A stretch of 64,000 nt of DNA from positions 744,001 to 808,000 of the forward strand of contig NZ_RKQN01000002.1 of assembly GCF_003814555.1 (NCBI RefSeq). Direction: 5' to 3'. Shown piece by piece: positions 10,539 through 21,429 of this stretch. This DNA comes from Vulcaniibacterium tengchongense (GTDB lineage: Bacteria > Pseudomonadota > Gammaproteobacteria > Xanthomonadales > Xanthomonadaceae). A program made the translations under genes and the position numbers. How positions within the stretch are numbered: position 1 is the first letter of the stretch; each line of letters opens with the position of its first letter. A model generated the notes under the pieces. It saw only the letters and a program-made list of their open reading frames with translations. It was not told where the DNA came from and did no database searches.

Positions 10539-10987
10539 CGGCGGGCGCTATTCGGCGGACAGGGGGGCTCGGCCGGCGCGGCGGCCGGCGCGGGGGCGGG
10601 TGGGGAAGCGGCCGGCATTGTGCCGGGCGCGGCCGGTGCGGGCAACGCGCCGGCGCGCCGCAGCAAGGCGCGCAACGCGGCGTCGAGCTCGGCGGCGCCG
10701 GCGGCCGCGGCCGGGGGCCGCGCCACCAGGACGTAGTCGCCCGGCGCCAGTTCGGCGCGCAGGCGGCGGAAGCTTTCGCGCAGGACGCGCTTGATCCGGT
10801 TGCGGCCGACCGCACGCGCGTCGACCTTGCGCGAGACCGCCAGGCCCAGCCGCGGCGGCTGGGCGCCAGCTTGCCAATGCAAAGCCAGCACGGGCAACGC
10901 CACGCGCCGGCCGTGCTGGAAGATGCGGTCGAAGTCGCTGCGCGCGCGTACCCGCGCGCTGCGCGGGAAGCGGGCCGGAACAGCCAT
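10535..10987 (-). CDS. rnpA: Ribonuclease P protein component
   Basis: A 150-residue protein cofactor of RNase P, which removes 5' leaders from tRNA precursors. The family motifs are clear: [16 protein letters not shown] near the start, then the RNR-type signature [12 protein letters not shown] at about residues 68-80 and the C-terminal helix. Most RnpA proteins are about 115-130 residues; this one has a low-complexity Ala/Pro tail of about 35 residues that runs into the yidC start. The ATG at 10987 is 56 bases after the rpmH stop codon and begins the family homology ([14 protein letters not shown]); the long upstream frame is antisense to the origin region. Confidence 0.93.
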   Translation of the reverse strand: MAVPARFPRSARVRARSDFDRIFQHGRRVALPVLALHWQAGAQPPRLGLAVSRKVDARAVGRNRIKRVLRESFRRLRAELAPGDYVLVARPPAAAAGAAELDAALRALLRRAGALPAPAAPGTMPAASPPAPAPAAAPAEPPCPPNSARR

Positions 10988-11043
10988 GGCGGTCGCGGGG
11001 CGGCGCCGGCGCGGGGCCGGGCGGCCGCGCGCCGCAGCGGCGC

Positions 11044-11184
11044 TTAGGCCGACAGGCGCTTGCGGCCCTTGGCGCGGCGGCGGGCGAGGACCTTGCGGCC
11101 GTCGGCGGTCGCCATGCGCGCACGGAAGCCGTGGTCGCGCTTGCGCTTGAGGTTGCTGGGCTGGTAGGTGCGCTTGGTGGCCAT
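11044..11184 (-). CDS. rpmH: 50S ribosomal protein L34
   Basis: A 46-residue basic ribosomal protein of the large subunit. Translation begins [20 protein letters not shown] and ends GRKRLSA, matching the near-invariant L34 family; the Xanthomonadaceae form begins [10 protein letters not shown]. The TAA at 11044-11046 ends it. It heads the leftward rpmH-rnpA-yidC operon, and a good sigma-70 promoter lies just upstream. Confidence 0.98.
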   Translation of the reverse strand: MATKRTYQPSNLKRKRDHGFRARMATADGRKVLARRRAKGRKRLSA

Positions 11185-11219
11185 GGTCGGCTCGGCGTAA
11201 ACGACGGAAAAGACTCGGG

Positions 11220-11248
11220 ATTCTAGGGCGAACCGGAACCGGGGTCAA
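11220..11248 (-). promoter_or_regulatory. Sigma-70 promoter of rpmH-rnpA-yidC
   Basis: Read on the minus strand, a -35 element TTGACC (11248-11243) and a -10 element TAGAAT (11225-11220) are separated by exactly 17 bases. Transcription would start near 11213, about 29 bases before the rpmH ATG. Both hexamers differ from consensus at one position each. Confidence 0.8.
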
Positions 11249-11256
11249 CTCGGCCG

Positions 11257-11298
11257 GGGGCTCTGGGGCTCTGGGGCTCTGGGGCTCTGGGGGCTCTG
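11257..11298. repeat. Octamer tandem repeat (GGGGCTCT)
   Basis: About five units of GGGGCTCT, with one extra G in the first and last, lie between the rpmH promoter and the dnaA-side origin sequences. It is a simple-sequence repeat that is likely to vary in copy number between strains. No function is evident. Confidence 0.8.
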
Positions 11299-11714
11299 CT
11301 CTGGCCTTTGCCTTGGCTCGGGCTCGCGCCGGCCGGCCTTGGCTCCGGCGCTCCGGCGTGGCGAGATCGCTCGGTGCGGCCATCCAGTGCCCGCCGATCG
11401 GAATCACGGTCCGGGACACACGTCCGGCGCCCTTGCGGATGCATGGCGGCACCCCGGAACGGGCGGCATGTGGATGCCGCGCGCCGGGCCGGCCCGCCCG
11501 TCCCGGCGGGCGGGGCCCCGGCCGCCGCCGGCCGGAAGGCGATTCGATCGCCGGGATGCGCCGCGCCACGCCGGCGGCACCCGCCGGCACGCCGGTCGCC
11601 GCGCGCCCGGCAGCGGGCGCCTTCAACCCGGTGGTCCGCCGGTTTCTGCGCGCCGTGGCCGGCGCTCGCGCTGCTGGCGGGCCCGTCCCGCAGGGCGCGG
11701 CCGACCTCACATCC

Positions 11715-11747
11715 TGTGGACTAACCTGTACACGCGCCTGTGGACAA
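11715..11747. promoter_or_regulatory. DnaA boxes upstream of dnaA
   Basis: TGTGGACAA at 11739-11747 is the complement of the DnaA box TTGTCCACA, one base from the strong box TTATCCACA. TGTGGACTA at 11715-11723 is a weaker copy in the same orientation, 24 bases upstream. They could contribute to origin activity and to dnaA autoregulation. Confidence 0.65.
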
Positions 11748-11880
11748 GTCCTGTTCCGCGACCGGGCGCGGTGATAGGCTGACCGACCCCCTCCCTCCGT
11801 TCGCCGCGATCGCCGATCGCGCCGACGGCGGCTTTTCGCCCGCGCGCGACGCCGCCCCAAGCCTCAGAAGTACCGATCCG

Positions 11881-13230
11881 ATGGATGCCTGGCCCCGCTG
11901 CCTCGAACGCCTAGAAGCCGAACTGCCGGCCGAAGATGTCCACACCTGGCTCAAGCCGCTGCAGGCCGCGCGCCGCGACGACGTCACCGTGCTGTACGCG
12001 CCCAACGCGTTCGTGGTCGAGCACGTGCGCGAGCGCTACCTGGCCCGGATCCGCGAGCTGCTGGCCCATTTCGCCGGCAGCGCCGAGGTGAGCCTGGAGA
12101 TCGGCTCGCTGCCGCGCGCCAGCGCCCCGGCGCCGGCGGCGATCGCCCCGCCCACGGGCCGCGGCATCGACGCGCCGGCGCGCCCGGCGCCCTCGGCCGA
12201 GCCGTTCCACAGCCATCTGGACAGCCACTACACCTTCGACAACTTCGTCGAGGGCCGCAGCAACCAGCTCGGCCGCGCCGCGGCCTGGCAGGCCGCGCAG
12301 AAGCCGGGCGACCGCGCCCACAACCCGTTGCTGCTGTATGGCGGCACCGGCCTGGGCAAGACCCACCTGATGTTCGCCGCCGGCAACGCGATGCGCGCGA
12401 ACAACCCGCAGATGCGGGTGCTGTACCTGCGCAGCGAGCAGTTCTTCAGCGCGATGATGAAGGCGCTGCAGGACAAGACCATGGACCAGTTCAAGCGCCA
12501 GTTCCAGCAGGTCGACGCGCTGCTGATCGACGACATCCAGTTCTTCGCCGGCAAGGACCGCACCCAGGAGGAGTTCTTCCACACCTTCAACGCGCTGTTC
12601 GACGGCAAGCAGCAGATCATCCTGACCTGCGACCGCTACCCGCGCGAGGTCGAAGGCCTGGAGCCGCGGCTGAAGTCGCGCCTGGCCTGGGGGCTGAGCG
12701 TGGCGATCGAGCCGCCGGACTTCGAGACCCGGGCGCAGATCGTGCTGAGCAAGGCGCGCGAGCGCGGCGCGGCGATCCCCGAGGAAGTCGCGTTCCTGCT
12801 GGCCAAGAAGATGCGCAGCAACGTGCGCGACCTCGAGGGCGCGCTCAACACCCTGGCCGCGCGCGCCAACTTCACCGGCCGCGCGATCACCGTCGAATTC
12901 GCCCAGGAGACCCTGCGCGACCTGCTGCGCGCGCAGCAGCAGGCGATCGGCATCCCCAACATCCAGAAGGTGGTGGCCGACTACTACGGCCTGCAGATCA
13001 AAGACCTGCTGAGCAAGCGGCGCACGCGCTCGCTGGCGCGGCCGCGGCAGATGGCGATGGCGCTGGCGAAGGAACTGACCGAGCACTCGCTGCCGGAGAT
13101 CGGCGACGCCTTCGCCGGCCGCGACCACACCACCGTGCTGCACGCCTGCCGGCAGATCCGCACGCTGATGGAAACCGACGGCAAGCTGCGCGAGGACTGG
13201 GACAAGCTGATCCGCAAGCTCAGCGAGTGA
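11881..13230 (+). CDS. dnaA: Chromosomal replication initiator protein DnaA
   Basis: A 449-residue AAA+ initiator that binds DnaA boxes and opens oriC. Domain I (residues 1-75, [21 protein letters not shown]) interacts with DnaB; an Ala/Pro linker (about 76-110) is domain II. Domain III has Walker A GGTGLGKT (154-161), Walker B LLIDDI (214-219) and the arginine-finger region. Domain IV has the DNA-binding signature [14 protein letters not shown] near the C-terminus. The ATG at 11881 is chosen because homology begins there; in-frame codons upstream cross the DnaA boxes. A rho-independent terminator follows the stop. Confidence 0.98.
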   Translation: MDAWPRCLERLEAELPAEDVHTWLKPLQAARRDDVTVLYAPNAFVVEHVRERYLARIRELLAHFAGSAEVSLEIGSLPRASAPAPAAIAPPTGRGIDAPARPAPSAEPFHSHLDSHYTFDNFVEGRSNQLGRAAAWQAAQKPGDRAHNPLLLYGGTGLGKTHLMFAAGNAMRANNPQMRVLYLRSEQFFSAMMKALQDKTMDQFKRQFQQVDALLIDDIQFFAGKDRTQEEFFHTFNALFDGKQQIILTCDRYPREVEGLEPRLKSRLAWGLSVAIEPPDFETRAQIVLSKARERGAAIPEEVAFLLAKKMRSNVRDLEGALNTLAARANFTGRAITVEFAQETLRDLLRAQQQAIGIPNIQKVVADYYGLQIKDLLSKRRTRSLARPRQMAMALAKELTEHSLPEIGDAFAGRDHTTVLHACRQIRTLMETDGKLREDWDKLIRKLSE

Positions 13231-13258
13231 CGGTCGCGACCGCGCGCGGCTGCCCGCG

Positions 13259-13288
13259 AGTCCCGGCCCGGCGCCGGGACTTTTCGTT
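13259..13288 (+). terminator. Rho-independent terminator after dnaA
   Basis: Arms AGTCCCGGC and GCCGGGACT enclose a five-base loop and are followed by TTTCGTTT. It lies 29 bases past the dnaA stop and separates dnaA from the origin and dnaN. Confidence 0.8.
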
Positions 13289-13333
13289 TCCGCCCGGCCG
13301 CGGATTTCGCATCTCGGCCCGGCGCGGACATAC

Positions 13334-13437
13334 TTATCCGCAGTTCCGGTCGGGCAAGCCGTGCATGCGGCGGGCACAAGCTGTGGACAATTCGCGCGCC
13401 GTCCGCATGCGCTAGAGTTGTCCACAGTTTGTCCGCT
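13334..13437. promoter_or_regulatory. oriC: DnaA-box cluster between dnaA and dnaN
   Basis: Four DnaA-box-like nonamers lie within 104 bases: TTATCCGCA (13334-13342), TGTGGACAA (13382-13390, inverted TTGTCCACA), TTGTCCACA (13418-13426) and TTGTCCGCT (13429-13437). Just downstream (13471-13570) the base composition becomes unusually AT-rich for this genome (TATAAAATCC, TTTTGATTTATTCC, CCTTTTGTATT), as expected for a duplex-unwinding element. This is the best oriC candidate, possibly together with the boxes upstream of dnaA. Confidence 0.78.
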
Positions 13438-13452
13438 GTTTGCGCGGCCGCT

Positions 13453-13480
13453 TTTACCGGAGTTTCACGCGCTATAAAAT
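13453..13480 (+). promoter_or_regulatory. Putative dnaN promoter
   Basis: A -35-like TTTACC (13453-13458) and a -10-like TAAAAT (13475-13480) are 16 bases apart, in the AT-rich part of the dnaA-dnaN gap. Because dnaA has its own terminator, dnaN needs a promoter here. It overlaps the likely unwinding region. Confidence 0.5.
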
Positions 13481-13591
13481 CCTTGTAGATCAATGGCTTG
13501 AGTGGTGTTTCCCCGGTTTCGGCCGGCTCCACCGCCACCACGCTTTTGATTTATTCCACACCTTTTGTATTGGCACGGGGACGGGGTCCGC

Positions 13592-14689
13592 ATGCGTTTC
13601 AGCCTCCAACGCGAAGTGTTTCTCAAGCCGCTCGCTCAAGTCGTCAACGTGGTCGAGCGCCGTCAGACCTTGCCGGTGCTGGCCAACCTGCTGGTGCAGG
13701 TGCAGGACGGGCAGCTCTCGCTGACCGGCACCGACCTCGAGGTCGAGATGGTCTCGCGCATCCAGGTCGACGAGGCGCAGGACGGCGAGACCACGATTCC
13801 CGCGCGCAAGCTGTTCGAGATCGTTCGCGCCCTGCCCGACGGCAGCAAGGTCACCGTCTCGCAGAGCGGCGACAAGATCGCGGTGCAGGCCGGCCGTTCC
13901 CGCTTCAGCCTGTCGAGCCTGCCGGCGAACGACTTCCCGTCGATCGACGAGGTCGAGGCCACCGAGCGGGTCAAGGTGCCGGAAGCGGCGCTGAAGGAGC
14001 TGATCGAACGCACTGCGTTCGCGATGGCCCAGCAGGACGTACGCTATTACCTCAACGGCCTGCTGTTCGACCTGCGCGAGGCCAGCCTGCGCTGCGTGGC
14101 CACCGACGGCCACCGCCTGGCCCTGTGCGAGGCGACGCTGGAGCACAACGGCGCCAAGCGCCAGCTGATCGTGCCGCGCAAGGGCGTGCAGGAATTGCAG
14201 CGCCTGCTCGAAGGCGGCGAGCGCGAGCTCGAACTGGAGATGGGGCGCAGCCACCTGCGGGTCAAGCGCGACGACGTCACCTTCACCAGCAAGCTGATCG
14301 ACGGTCGCTTCCCGGACTACGAGGCGGTGATCCCGATCGGCGCGGACCGCGAGGTGCGGATCGAGCGCGAGGCACTGCGCGCGGCGCTGCAGCGCGCGGC
14401 CATCCTGTCGAACGAGAAGTACCGCGGCGTGCGCCTGGAAGTCTCGCCCGGGTTGCTCAAGATCAGCGCGCACAATCCGGAGCAGGAGGAAGCGCAGGAA
14501 GAGGTCGAGGCCGATACCCGCGTCGACGACCTCGCGATCGGTTTCAACGTCAACTACCTGCTCGACGCCCTGACCGCGCTGCGCGACGAGCACGTGGTGC
14601 TGGCGCTGCGCGACGCCAATTCCTCGGCGCTGGTGCGCGAGGCGGCGAACGAGCGCTGCCGCCACGTGGTGATGCCGCTGCGGCTGTAG
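13592..14689 (+). CDS. dnaN: DNA polymerase III subunit beta (sliding clamp)
   Basis: A 365-residue protein whose head-to-tail dimer encircles DNA and tethers polymerase III and other enzymes. Three repeated clamp domains span roughly residues 1-122, 128-245 and 246-365. Family segments include RQTLPVLANLLVQV, ATDGHRLALCE and the C-terminal CRHVVMPLRL, which forms part of the clamp-binding pocket. The ATG at 13592 gives MRFSLQREVFLKPL, the standard start; an ATG 27 bases upstream is less likely. A strong terminator follows 32 bases after the stop codon, so recF is probably transcribed separately. Confidence 0.98.
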   Translation: MRFSLQREVFLKPLAQVVNVVERRQTLPVLANLLVQVQDGQLSLTGTDLEVEMVSRIQVDEAQDGETTIPARKLFEIVRALPDGSKVTVSQSGDKIAVQAGRSRFSLSSLPANDFPSIDEVEATERVKVPEAALKELIERTAFAMAQQDVRYYLNGLLFDLREASLRCVATDGHRLALCEATLEHNGAKRQLIVPRKGVQELQRLLEGGERELELEMGRSHLRVKRDDVTFTSKLIDGRFPDYEAVIPIGADREVRIEREALRAALQRAAILSNEKYRGVRLEVSPGLLKISAHNPEQEEAQEEVEADTRVDDLAIGFNVNYLLDALTALRDEHVVLALRDANSSALVREAANERCRHVVMPLRL

Positions 14690-14721
14690 CGCCATCGCCG
14701 GCGAAGGCGGCAAGCCAAGCC

Positions 14722-14751
14722 AGGCCGGGCCCCAAAGGCCCGGCCTTTTTG
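14722..14751 (+). terminator. Rho-independent terminator after dnaN
   Basis: A GGCCGGGCC/GGCCCGGCC stem with a loop of about five bases is followed by TTTTTG. It is placed just past the dnaN stop. Confidence 0.88.
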
Positions 14752-14908
14752 TTGCCCGCCGCCGGCATCCAAAGCGAGCAGCTTCGCCGCCGTGCCGTCG
14801 CCGCGGGCCGCGGGCCGCTTGCCCTTGGTACGCTCTCACATCGCAACCGCGGAATGCAGATCCTCGGCCGCGTCGCCGGTGCCAGCCGCGCGGCTGTTCC
14901 GCCTGCGG

Positions 14909-14924
14909 TGTTCCACGTGAAACC
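14909..14924. promoter_or_regulatory. parS-like ParB-binding site 1
   Basis: TGTTCCACGTGAAACC matches the widely conserved bacterial parS consensus TGTTNCACGTGNAACA at all but the last base, and the B. subtilis form TGTTCCACGTGAAACA at 15 of 16 positions. It lies in the dnaN-recF gap, 58 bases before recF and about 1.5 kb from the oriC boxes. ParB loads at such sites for chromosome segregation. Confidence 0.88.
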
Positions 14925-14981
14925 CGACGAGCAATGGCCGGTTCCAGGTTGTGCCGTCCCCTCGGCTAGACTGGCGCCTCC

Positions 14982-16100
14982 ATGCACGTCACCCGCCTCG
15001 AACTGCGCGGCCTGCGTCGCTTCGCCGCGCTCCGCCTCGCCCCCGCTCCCGGCCTGAACCTGATCACTGGCGATAACGGCGCCGGCAAGACCAGCGTGCT
15101 CGAAGCGCTGCACCTGATGGCCTACGGCCGGAGCTTCCGCGGCCGGGTCCGCGACGGGCTGATCCGCAGCGGCGATCCGGCGCTGGAGGTGTTCGTCGAA
15201 TGGCGGGAGCGGGCGGCGGCCGCGGCCGTCCCGGAAATCGCCGACGCCGATGGGTCCCCTCTGCGGACGCGTCGCGCCGGCCTGCGCCATACCGGGCAGG
15301 CCTGGACCGGGCGGCTGGACGGCAGCGACGTCGCCAGCCTGGGGGAGCTGTGCGCCGCGTTGGCGGTGATCACTTTCGAGCCCGGCAGCCACGCCTTGAT
15401 CACCGGCGGGGGCGAGGCCCGCCGGCGCTACCTGGATTGGGGCCTGTTCCACGTGGAACACGGTTTCCTGCCGCTGTGGCGCCGCTATGTCCGGGCGCTG
15501 AAGCAACGCAACGCCCTGCTCAAGGCCCGGGCCCGCGACGCGCAGCTGGACGCCTGGGATCGAGAGCTCGCCGAGGCGGGCGAGCCGCTCAGCCGCTGGC
15601 GCGAACGCTATCTGGACGAGTTGCAACCCCGCTTCGCCGCGGTGTTGGCGCAGCTGGCCCCCGCCTTGGGCGCAGCCGAGCTGGAGTACCTGCCCGGCTG
15701 GCGCCGCGACGAATGGCCGCTGGGCGACGCGCTGCTGCTGGCGCGCGAGCGCGACCTGGCCGCCGGCTACACCAGCGTCGGTCCGCACCGGGCCGATTGG
15801 AGGATCCGCTTCGCCGCGTTGCCCGGTCGCGAAGCCCTGTCGCGCGGCCAGGCCAAGCTGACCGCGCTGGCCGCATTGCTGACCCAGGCCGAACACCACG
15901 CTGCGGTGCGGGGCGAATGGCCGGTGGTGGCGTTGGATGATCTGGCCTCGGAACTGGACCGTCATCACCAAGGCCGGGTGCTGCAGCGGTTGCGTGGCTG
16001 CCAAGCGCAGGTGTTCATCACGGGCACCGAGGCGCCGGCGGCCTTGGCCGACGCGGAAGTCGCGCGGTTCCACGTGGAACATGGCTCGGTGATCGGCTGA
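14982..16100 (+). CDS. recF: DNA replication and repair protein RecF
   Basis: A 372-residue SMC-like ATPase that, with RecO and RecR, loads RecA onto gapped DNA during repair of stalled forks. Walker A GDNGAGKT is at residues 30-37, the signature-type segment ALSRGQAKLTALAAL is near 290-304, and Walker B WPVVALDDLASELD lies near 315-328. Length is typical (about 360-375). Two parS-like ParB sites lie within the coding sequence and encode FHVEH at residues 156-160 and 363-367. The gene follows the dnaN terminator and precedes gyrB by 326 bases. Confidence 0.96.
   Translation: MHVTRLELRGLRRFAALRLAPAPGLNLITGDNGAGKTSVLEALHLMAYGRSFRGRVRDGLIRSGDPALEVFVEWRERAAAAAVPEIADADGSPLRTRRAGLRHTGQAWTGRLDGSDVASLGELCAALAVITFEPGSHALITGGGEARRRYLDWGLFHVEHGFLPLWRRYVRALKQRNALLKARARDAQLDAWDRELAEAGEPLSRWRERYLDELQPRFAAVLAQLAPALGAAELEYLPGWRRDEWPLGDALLLARERDLAAGYTSVGPHRADWRIRFAALPGREALSRGQAKLTALAALLTQAEHHAAVRGEWPVVALDDLASELDRHHQGRVLQRLRGCQAQVFITGTEAPAALADAEVARFHVEHGSVIG
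15445..15460. promoter_or_regulatory. parS-like ParB-binding site 2, inside recF
   Basis: TGTTCCACGTGGAACA is a perfect 16-base palindrome and a full match to the parS consensus. It lies within the recF frame and encodes parts of residues 155-160 (LFHVEH). Confidence 0.9.
16066..16081. promoter_or_regulatory. parS-like ParB-binding site 3, inside recF 3' end
   Basis: GGTTCCACGTGGAACA keeps the full 14-base palindromic core of parS and differs from site 2 only at the first base. It ends 19 bases before the end of recF and encodes RFHVEH at residues 362-367. Confidence 0.85.
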
Positions 16101-18886
<2,786 letters not shown>

Positions 18887-19110
18887 GGCGTGTGGCTGGC
18901 GCATGCGCAGGCCTGCGCCGCGCTCGCCTCGACGCCGTCGCGCAGGCGATCGCGCCCGGCGCGCGGCGGCCGACCGGCCGCCGCGTCCCGGCCGCGTCCG
19001 AACGGTCGCCTCGCCGCTCGCCCGGTTGCCCTCAAGAACCGCATTGACGAACCGTTAATCCGAGTCCCGCTACAACCCGGCCACCGATTCACGTTGGGGA
19101 TCCGCGCGCG

Positions 19111-19944
19111 ATGAAACTGGATTCGAGGACGCTGCCGCGCTCCGCGCCGGCCTGGGCCGCAGTGGCGGTCGCGGCCGTGGTCGCCGCCTGCGCCACCACC
19201 ACCTCGCCGACCGGCCGCCGCCAGTACGTCGGCGCGGTCTCGCAGGCGCAGCTCGACCAGCTCGGCGCGCAGGCCTTCGCCGAGGCCAAGGCCAAGCAGA
19301 AGCTGAGCACGGACGCGCGCCAGAACGCCTACGTGCGCTGCGTCGCGGACGCGATCACCCGGCAACTGCCGGCCGGGTGGCAGCGCACCTGGGAGGTCGC
19401 GGTGTTCGCCGACCCCTCGGCCAACGCCTTCGCCCTGCCCGGCGGCAAGATCGGCGTGAACACCGGCATCTTCACCGTCGCCAAGACCCAGGACCAGCTC
19501 GCGGCGGTGATCGCGCACGAGGTCGGCCACGTCGTCTCCCGTCACCACGACGAACGCATCACCCGCCAGCAGGGCGCCTCGACCCTGCTCGGCCTCGGCA
19601 GCGCCCTGCTCGGCAGCGCCTACGGCTCCACCGCTGGCGACGCCGCCGGCCAGCTCGGCGGCGTCGCCGCGCAGACCCTGTTCCTGCTGCCCAACTCGCG
19701 CCAGCAGGAAAGCGAGGCCGACGTGGTCGGCCAGCAGCTCGCCGCGCAGGCCGGCTTCGACCCGCGCCAGGCGGTCAACCTGTGGCAGAACATGATCGCC
19801 GCCGGCGGCAGCCGGCCGCCGCAGTGGCTGTCCACGCACCCCGATCCGCAGGCGCGCCTGCAGGAGCTCGGCGCGCGCGCCGGCTCGCTGATGCCGACCT
19901 ACGAGCAGGCCCGCGCCGCCGGCCGTACGCCCAAGTGCGGATGA
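19111..19944 (+). CDS. M48-family metalloprotease lipoprotein
   Basis: A 277-residue zinc peptidase of family M48, resembling the lipoprotein protease LoiP/YggG. The signal sequence ends VVAAC (Cys27), followed by the family segment TTSPTGRRQYV. The zinc site is HEVGH (136-140), with the third ligand in the SEADVVG segment (Glu202). It probably degrades misfolded envelope proteins at the outer membrane. A GGGGA motif precedes the ATG. The 224-base gap after gyrB shows nothing recognisable, and the gene appears monocistronic. Confidence 0.9.
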   Translation: MKLDSRTLPRSAPAWAAVAVAAVVAACATTTSPTGRRQYVGAVSQAQLDQLGAQAFAEAKAKQKLSTDARQNAYVRCVADAITRQLPAGWQRTWEVAVFADPSANAFALPGGKIGVNTGIFTVAKTQDQLAAVIAHEVGHVVSRHHDERITRQQGASTLLGLGSALLGSAYGSTAGDAAGQLGGVAAQTLFLLPNSRQQESEADVVGQQLAAQAGFDPRQAVNLWQNMIAAGGSRPPQWLSTHPDPQARLQELGARAGSLMPTYEQARAAGRTPKCG

Positions 19945-20063
19945 GCGCGGAGAAAAACGCATCGACCCCGTATCCCACAGCCCCGCGTTTCTGGTAGCGT
20001 GTCGGCCCCCCGGCCCCGCGCCGTCATCGCCGGCCCGCGGCAGCGAATTCGAGGTGCATATCC

Positions 20064-21281
20064 ATGAGCAAGCTCTCCGTCCGTAACCGCACCGTGCTGG
20101 CGGCGGCCATCGGCGCCGTACTCGCGTTCGGCGCGATCAGCCAGGTCAGCGCGCAGTCCGCGCAGGAGCGCGCCGAGCAGCGCCGCGCCCGCCAGGCGGA
20201 GCGCGCCGGCAAGCAGGAGAAGCCGGCCGACGAATACCCGCAGGCCACGCGCAAGTCGCCCGACATCAAGGCCTCGTCCAAGGCCGGGTCGAAGCTGCAG
20301 AAGCTGGTCAAGCTCTACGAGGACGAGAAGCCGGCCGAGGCGCGCGCGCTCGCCGACGAGATCATCGGCAACGCCTCGTTCAACGCCTACGACCGCTCCT
20401 TCGCCGCGCAGATCGGCGCCCAGGCCGCCTACGACGCCGACGACACCGCCGCGGCGATGGACTACCTCAAGAAGGCGATCGAGTTCAACGGCCTGGACAA
20501 CAACGCCCACTTCGGCGCGATGTTCATGCTCGCCCAGCTGCAGCTGCAGGAAGACCAGTACGAGCAGTCGCTGCAGACGCTCGACCGCTTCTTCGCCGAG
20601 TCCAAGAGCACCAAGCCCGAGCACTTGGTGATCAAGGGCAACGCCCTGTACCGCCTGGAGCGCTATCCCGAGGCCGCCGCCGTGCTCAAGCAGGCCATCG
20701 ACGCCTCGCCGGAGCCGCGCAACGACTGGCAGCAGCTGCTGATGGCGGCCTACAACGAAGGCGGCCAGAGCGCCGAGGCGGTCAAGATCGCCGAGAACCT
20801 CGCGGCCAAGAACCCGAACGACAAGCGCGCCCAGCTCAACCTCGCCGTGGTCTACCAGCAGGCCGACATGCTGGACAAGGCCGCCGGCGTGCTCGAGAAG
20901 CTGCGCGCCAGCGGCCAGCTGACCGACGACAAGGAATACCGCCAGCTCTACGCCACCTACCTCAACATGGACGGCAAGGAGAAGGAGGCGGTCGCGGCGA
21001 TCAACGACGGCCTGCAGAAGGGCGTGCTCAAGCCCGACTACCAAGTCTACGTCGCGCTCGCGCAGGCATACTATTTCTCCGACCAGTTCGGCCCCGCCAT
21101 CGACGCCTACCGCAAGGCGGCGCCGCTGGCGCCCGACGGCGAGACCTATCTCAATCTCGCCCGTCTCCTGTGGCAGGAAGACCGCATTCCGGAGGCCAAG
21201 GAAGCGGCCCAGCAGGCGATCGCCAAGGGCGTGAAAAAGCCCGAGGACGCCAAGAAGATCCTCGCTTTGCCTGCCAAGTAA
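20064..21281 (+). CDS. Periplasmic TPR-repeat protein of the TonB cluster
   Basis: A 405-residue secreted protein: residues 1-30 are a Sec signal peptide (AAIGAVLAFGAISQVSAQ), then a charged stretch (about 31-75) and helical TPR-type repeats for the rest (for example YLKKAIEFNGLDNNAHFGAM, PEHLVIKGNALYRLERYPEA and YQVYVALAQAYYFSDQFGPA). A GAGGTG ribosome-binding motif precedes the ATG. It sits 148 bases upstream of tonB. TPR proteins in Ton loci of other gammaproteobacteria (TtpC systems) assist the energy transducer, so a periplasmic scaffold role is the likely inference; direct function is unknown. Confidence 0.82.
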   Translation: MSKLSVRNRTVLAAAIGAVLAFGAISQVSAQSAQERAEQRRARQAERAGKQEKPADEYPQATRKSPDIKASSKAGSKLQKLVKLYEDEKPAEARALADEIIGNASFNAYDRSFAAQIGAQAAYDADDTAAAMDYLKKAIEFNGLDNNAHFGAMFMLAQLQLQEDQYEQSLQTLDRFFAESKSTKPEHLVIKGNALYRLERYPEAAAVLKQAIDASPEPRNDWQQLLMAAYNEGGQSAEAVKIAENLAAKNPNDKRAQLNLAVVYQQADMLDKAAGVLEKLRASGQLTDDKEYRQLYATYLNMDGKEKEAVAAINDGLQKGVLKPDYQVYVALAQAYYFSDQFGPAIDAYRKAAPLAPDGETYLNLARLLWQEDRIPEAKEAAQQAIAKGVKKPEDAKKILALPAK

Positions 21282-21307
21282 GGCAAAGCGAAACTTCCCG
21301 GTCGGGC

Positions 21308-21338
21308 TTGGTAGCGCTGGTCCGATTTGGTATATGCT
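21308..21338 (+). promoter_or_regulatory. Possible promoter of the tonB operon
   Basis: A -35-like TTGGTA (21308-21313) and a -10-like TATGCT (21333-21338) are 19 bases apart. An ACCGGT-A-ACCGGT doublet lies just downstream (21352-21364). I see no convincing Fur box, so iron control is not supported by the sequence. Confidence 0.4.
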
Positions 21339-21429
21339 AGGAAGTTCCCGTGACCGGTAACCGGTTTCTGGGAGCATGTTGACGGCCCGCGGCGCCCTGG
21401 CGTCCGGTAACACCTCCGAGCTACGGCGC

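Larger units (their letters stand above)
11185..11880. other. rpmH-dnaA intergenic region, left part of oriC
   Basis: Almost 700 bases without a convincing gene, between divergent rpmH and dnaA. It holds the rpmH promoter, the octamer repeat, and near 11715-11747 two DnaA-box-like sequences: TGTGGACTA (11715-11723) and TGTGGACAA (11739-11747, the reverse complement of TTGTCCACA). The dnaA leader follows; a weak -10 candidate TAGGCT lies at 11775-11780. Reading frames crossing the region lack family motifs. Confidence 0.7.

Noticed and set aside
11740-11880. Upstream in-frame extension of dnaA
   Set aside because: It would place a DnaA box and the leader inside the protein, while the standard DnaA N-terminus starts at 11881.
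18890-19114. Short frame between gyrB and the M48 protease gene
   Set aside because: The 74-codon translation is Arg/Ala/Pro-rich with no motif, the stop lies inside the next gene, and no ribosome-binding site precedes it.
21352-21364. ACCGGT-A-ACCGGT doublet upstream of tonB as a Fur or other operator
   Set aside because: It does not resemble a Fur box, which is AT-rich (GATAATGATWATCATTATC-like), and one doublet alone is weak evidence for any operator.
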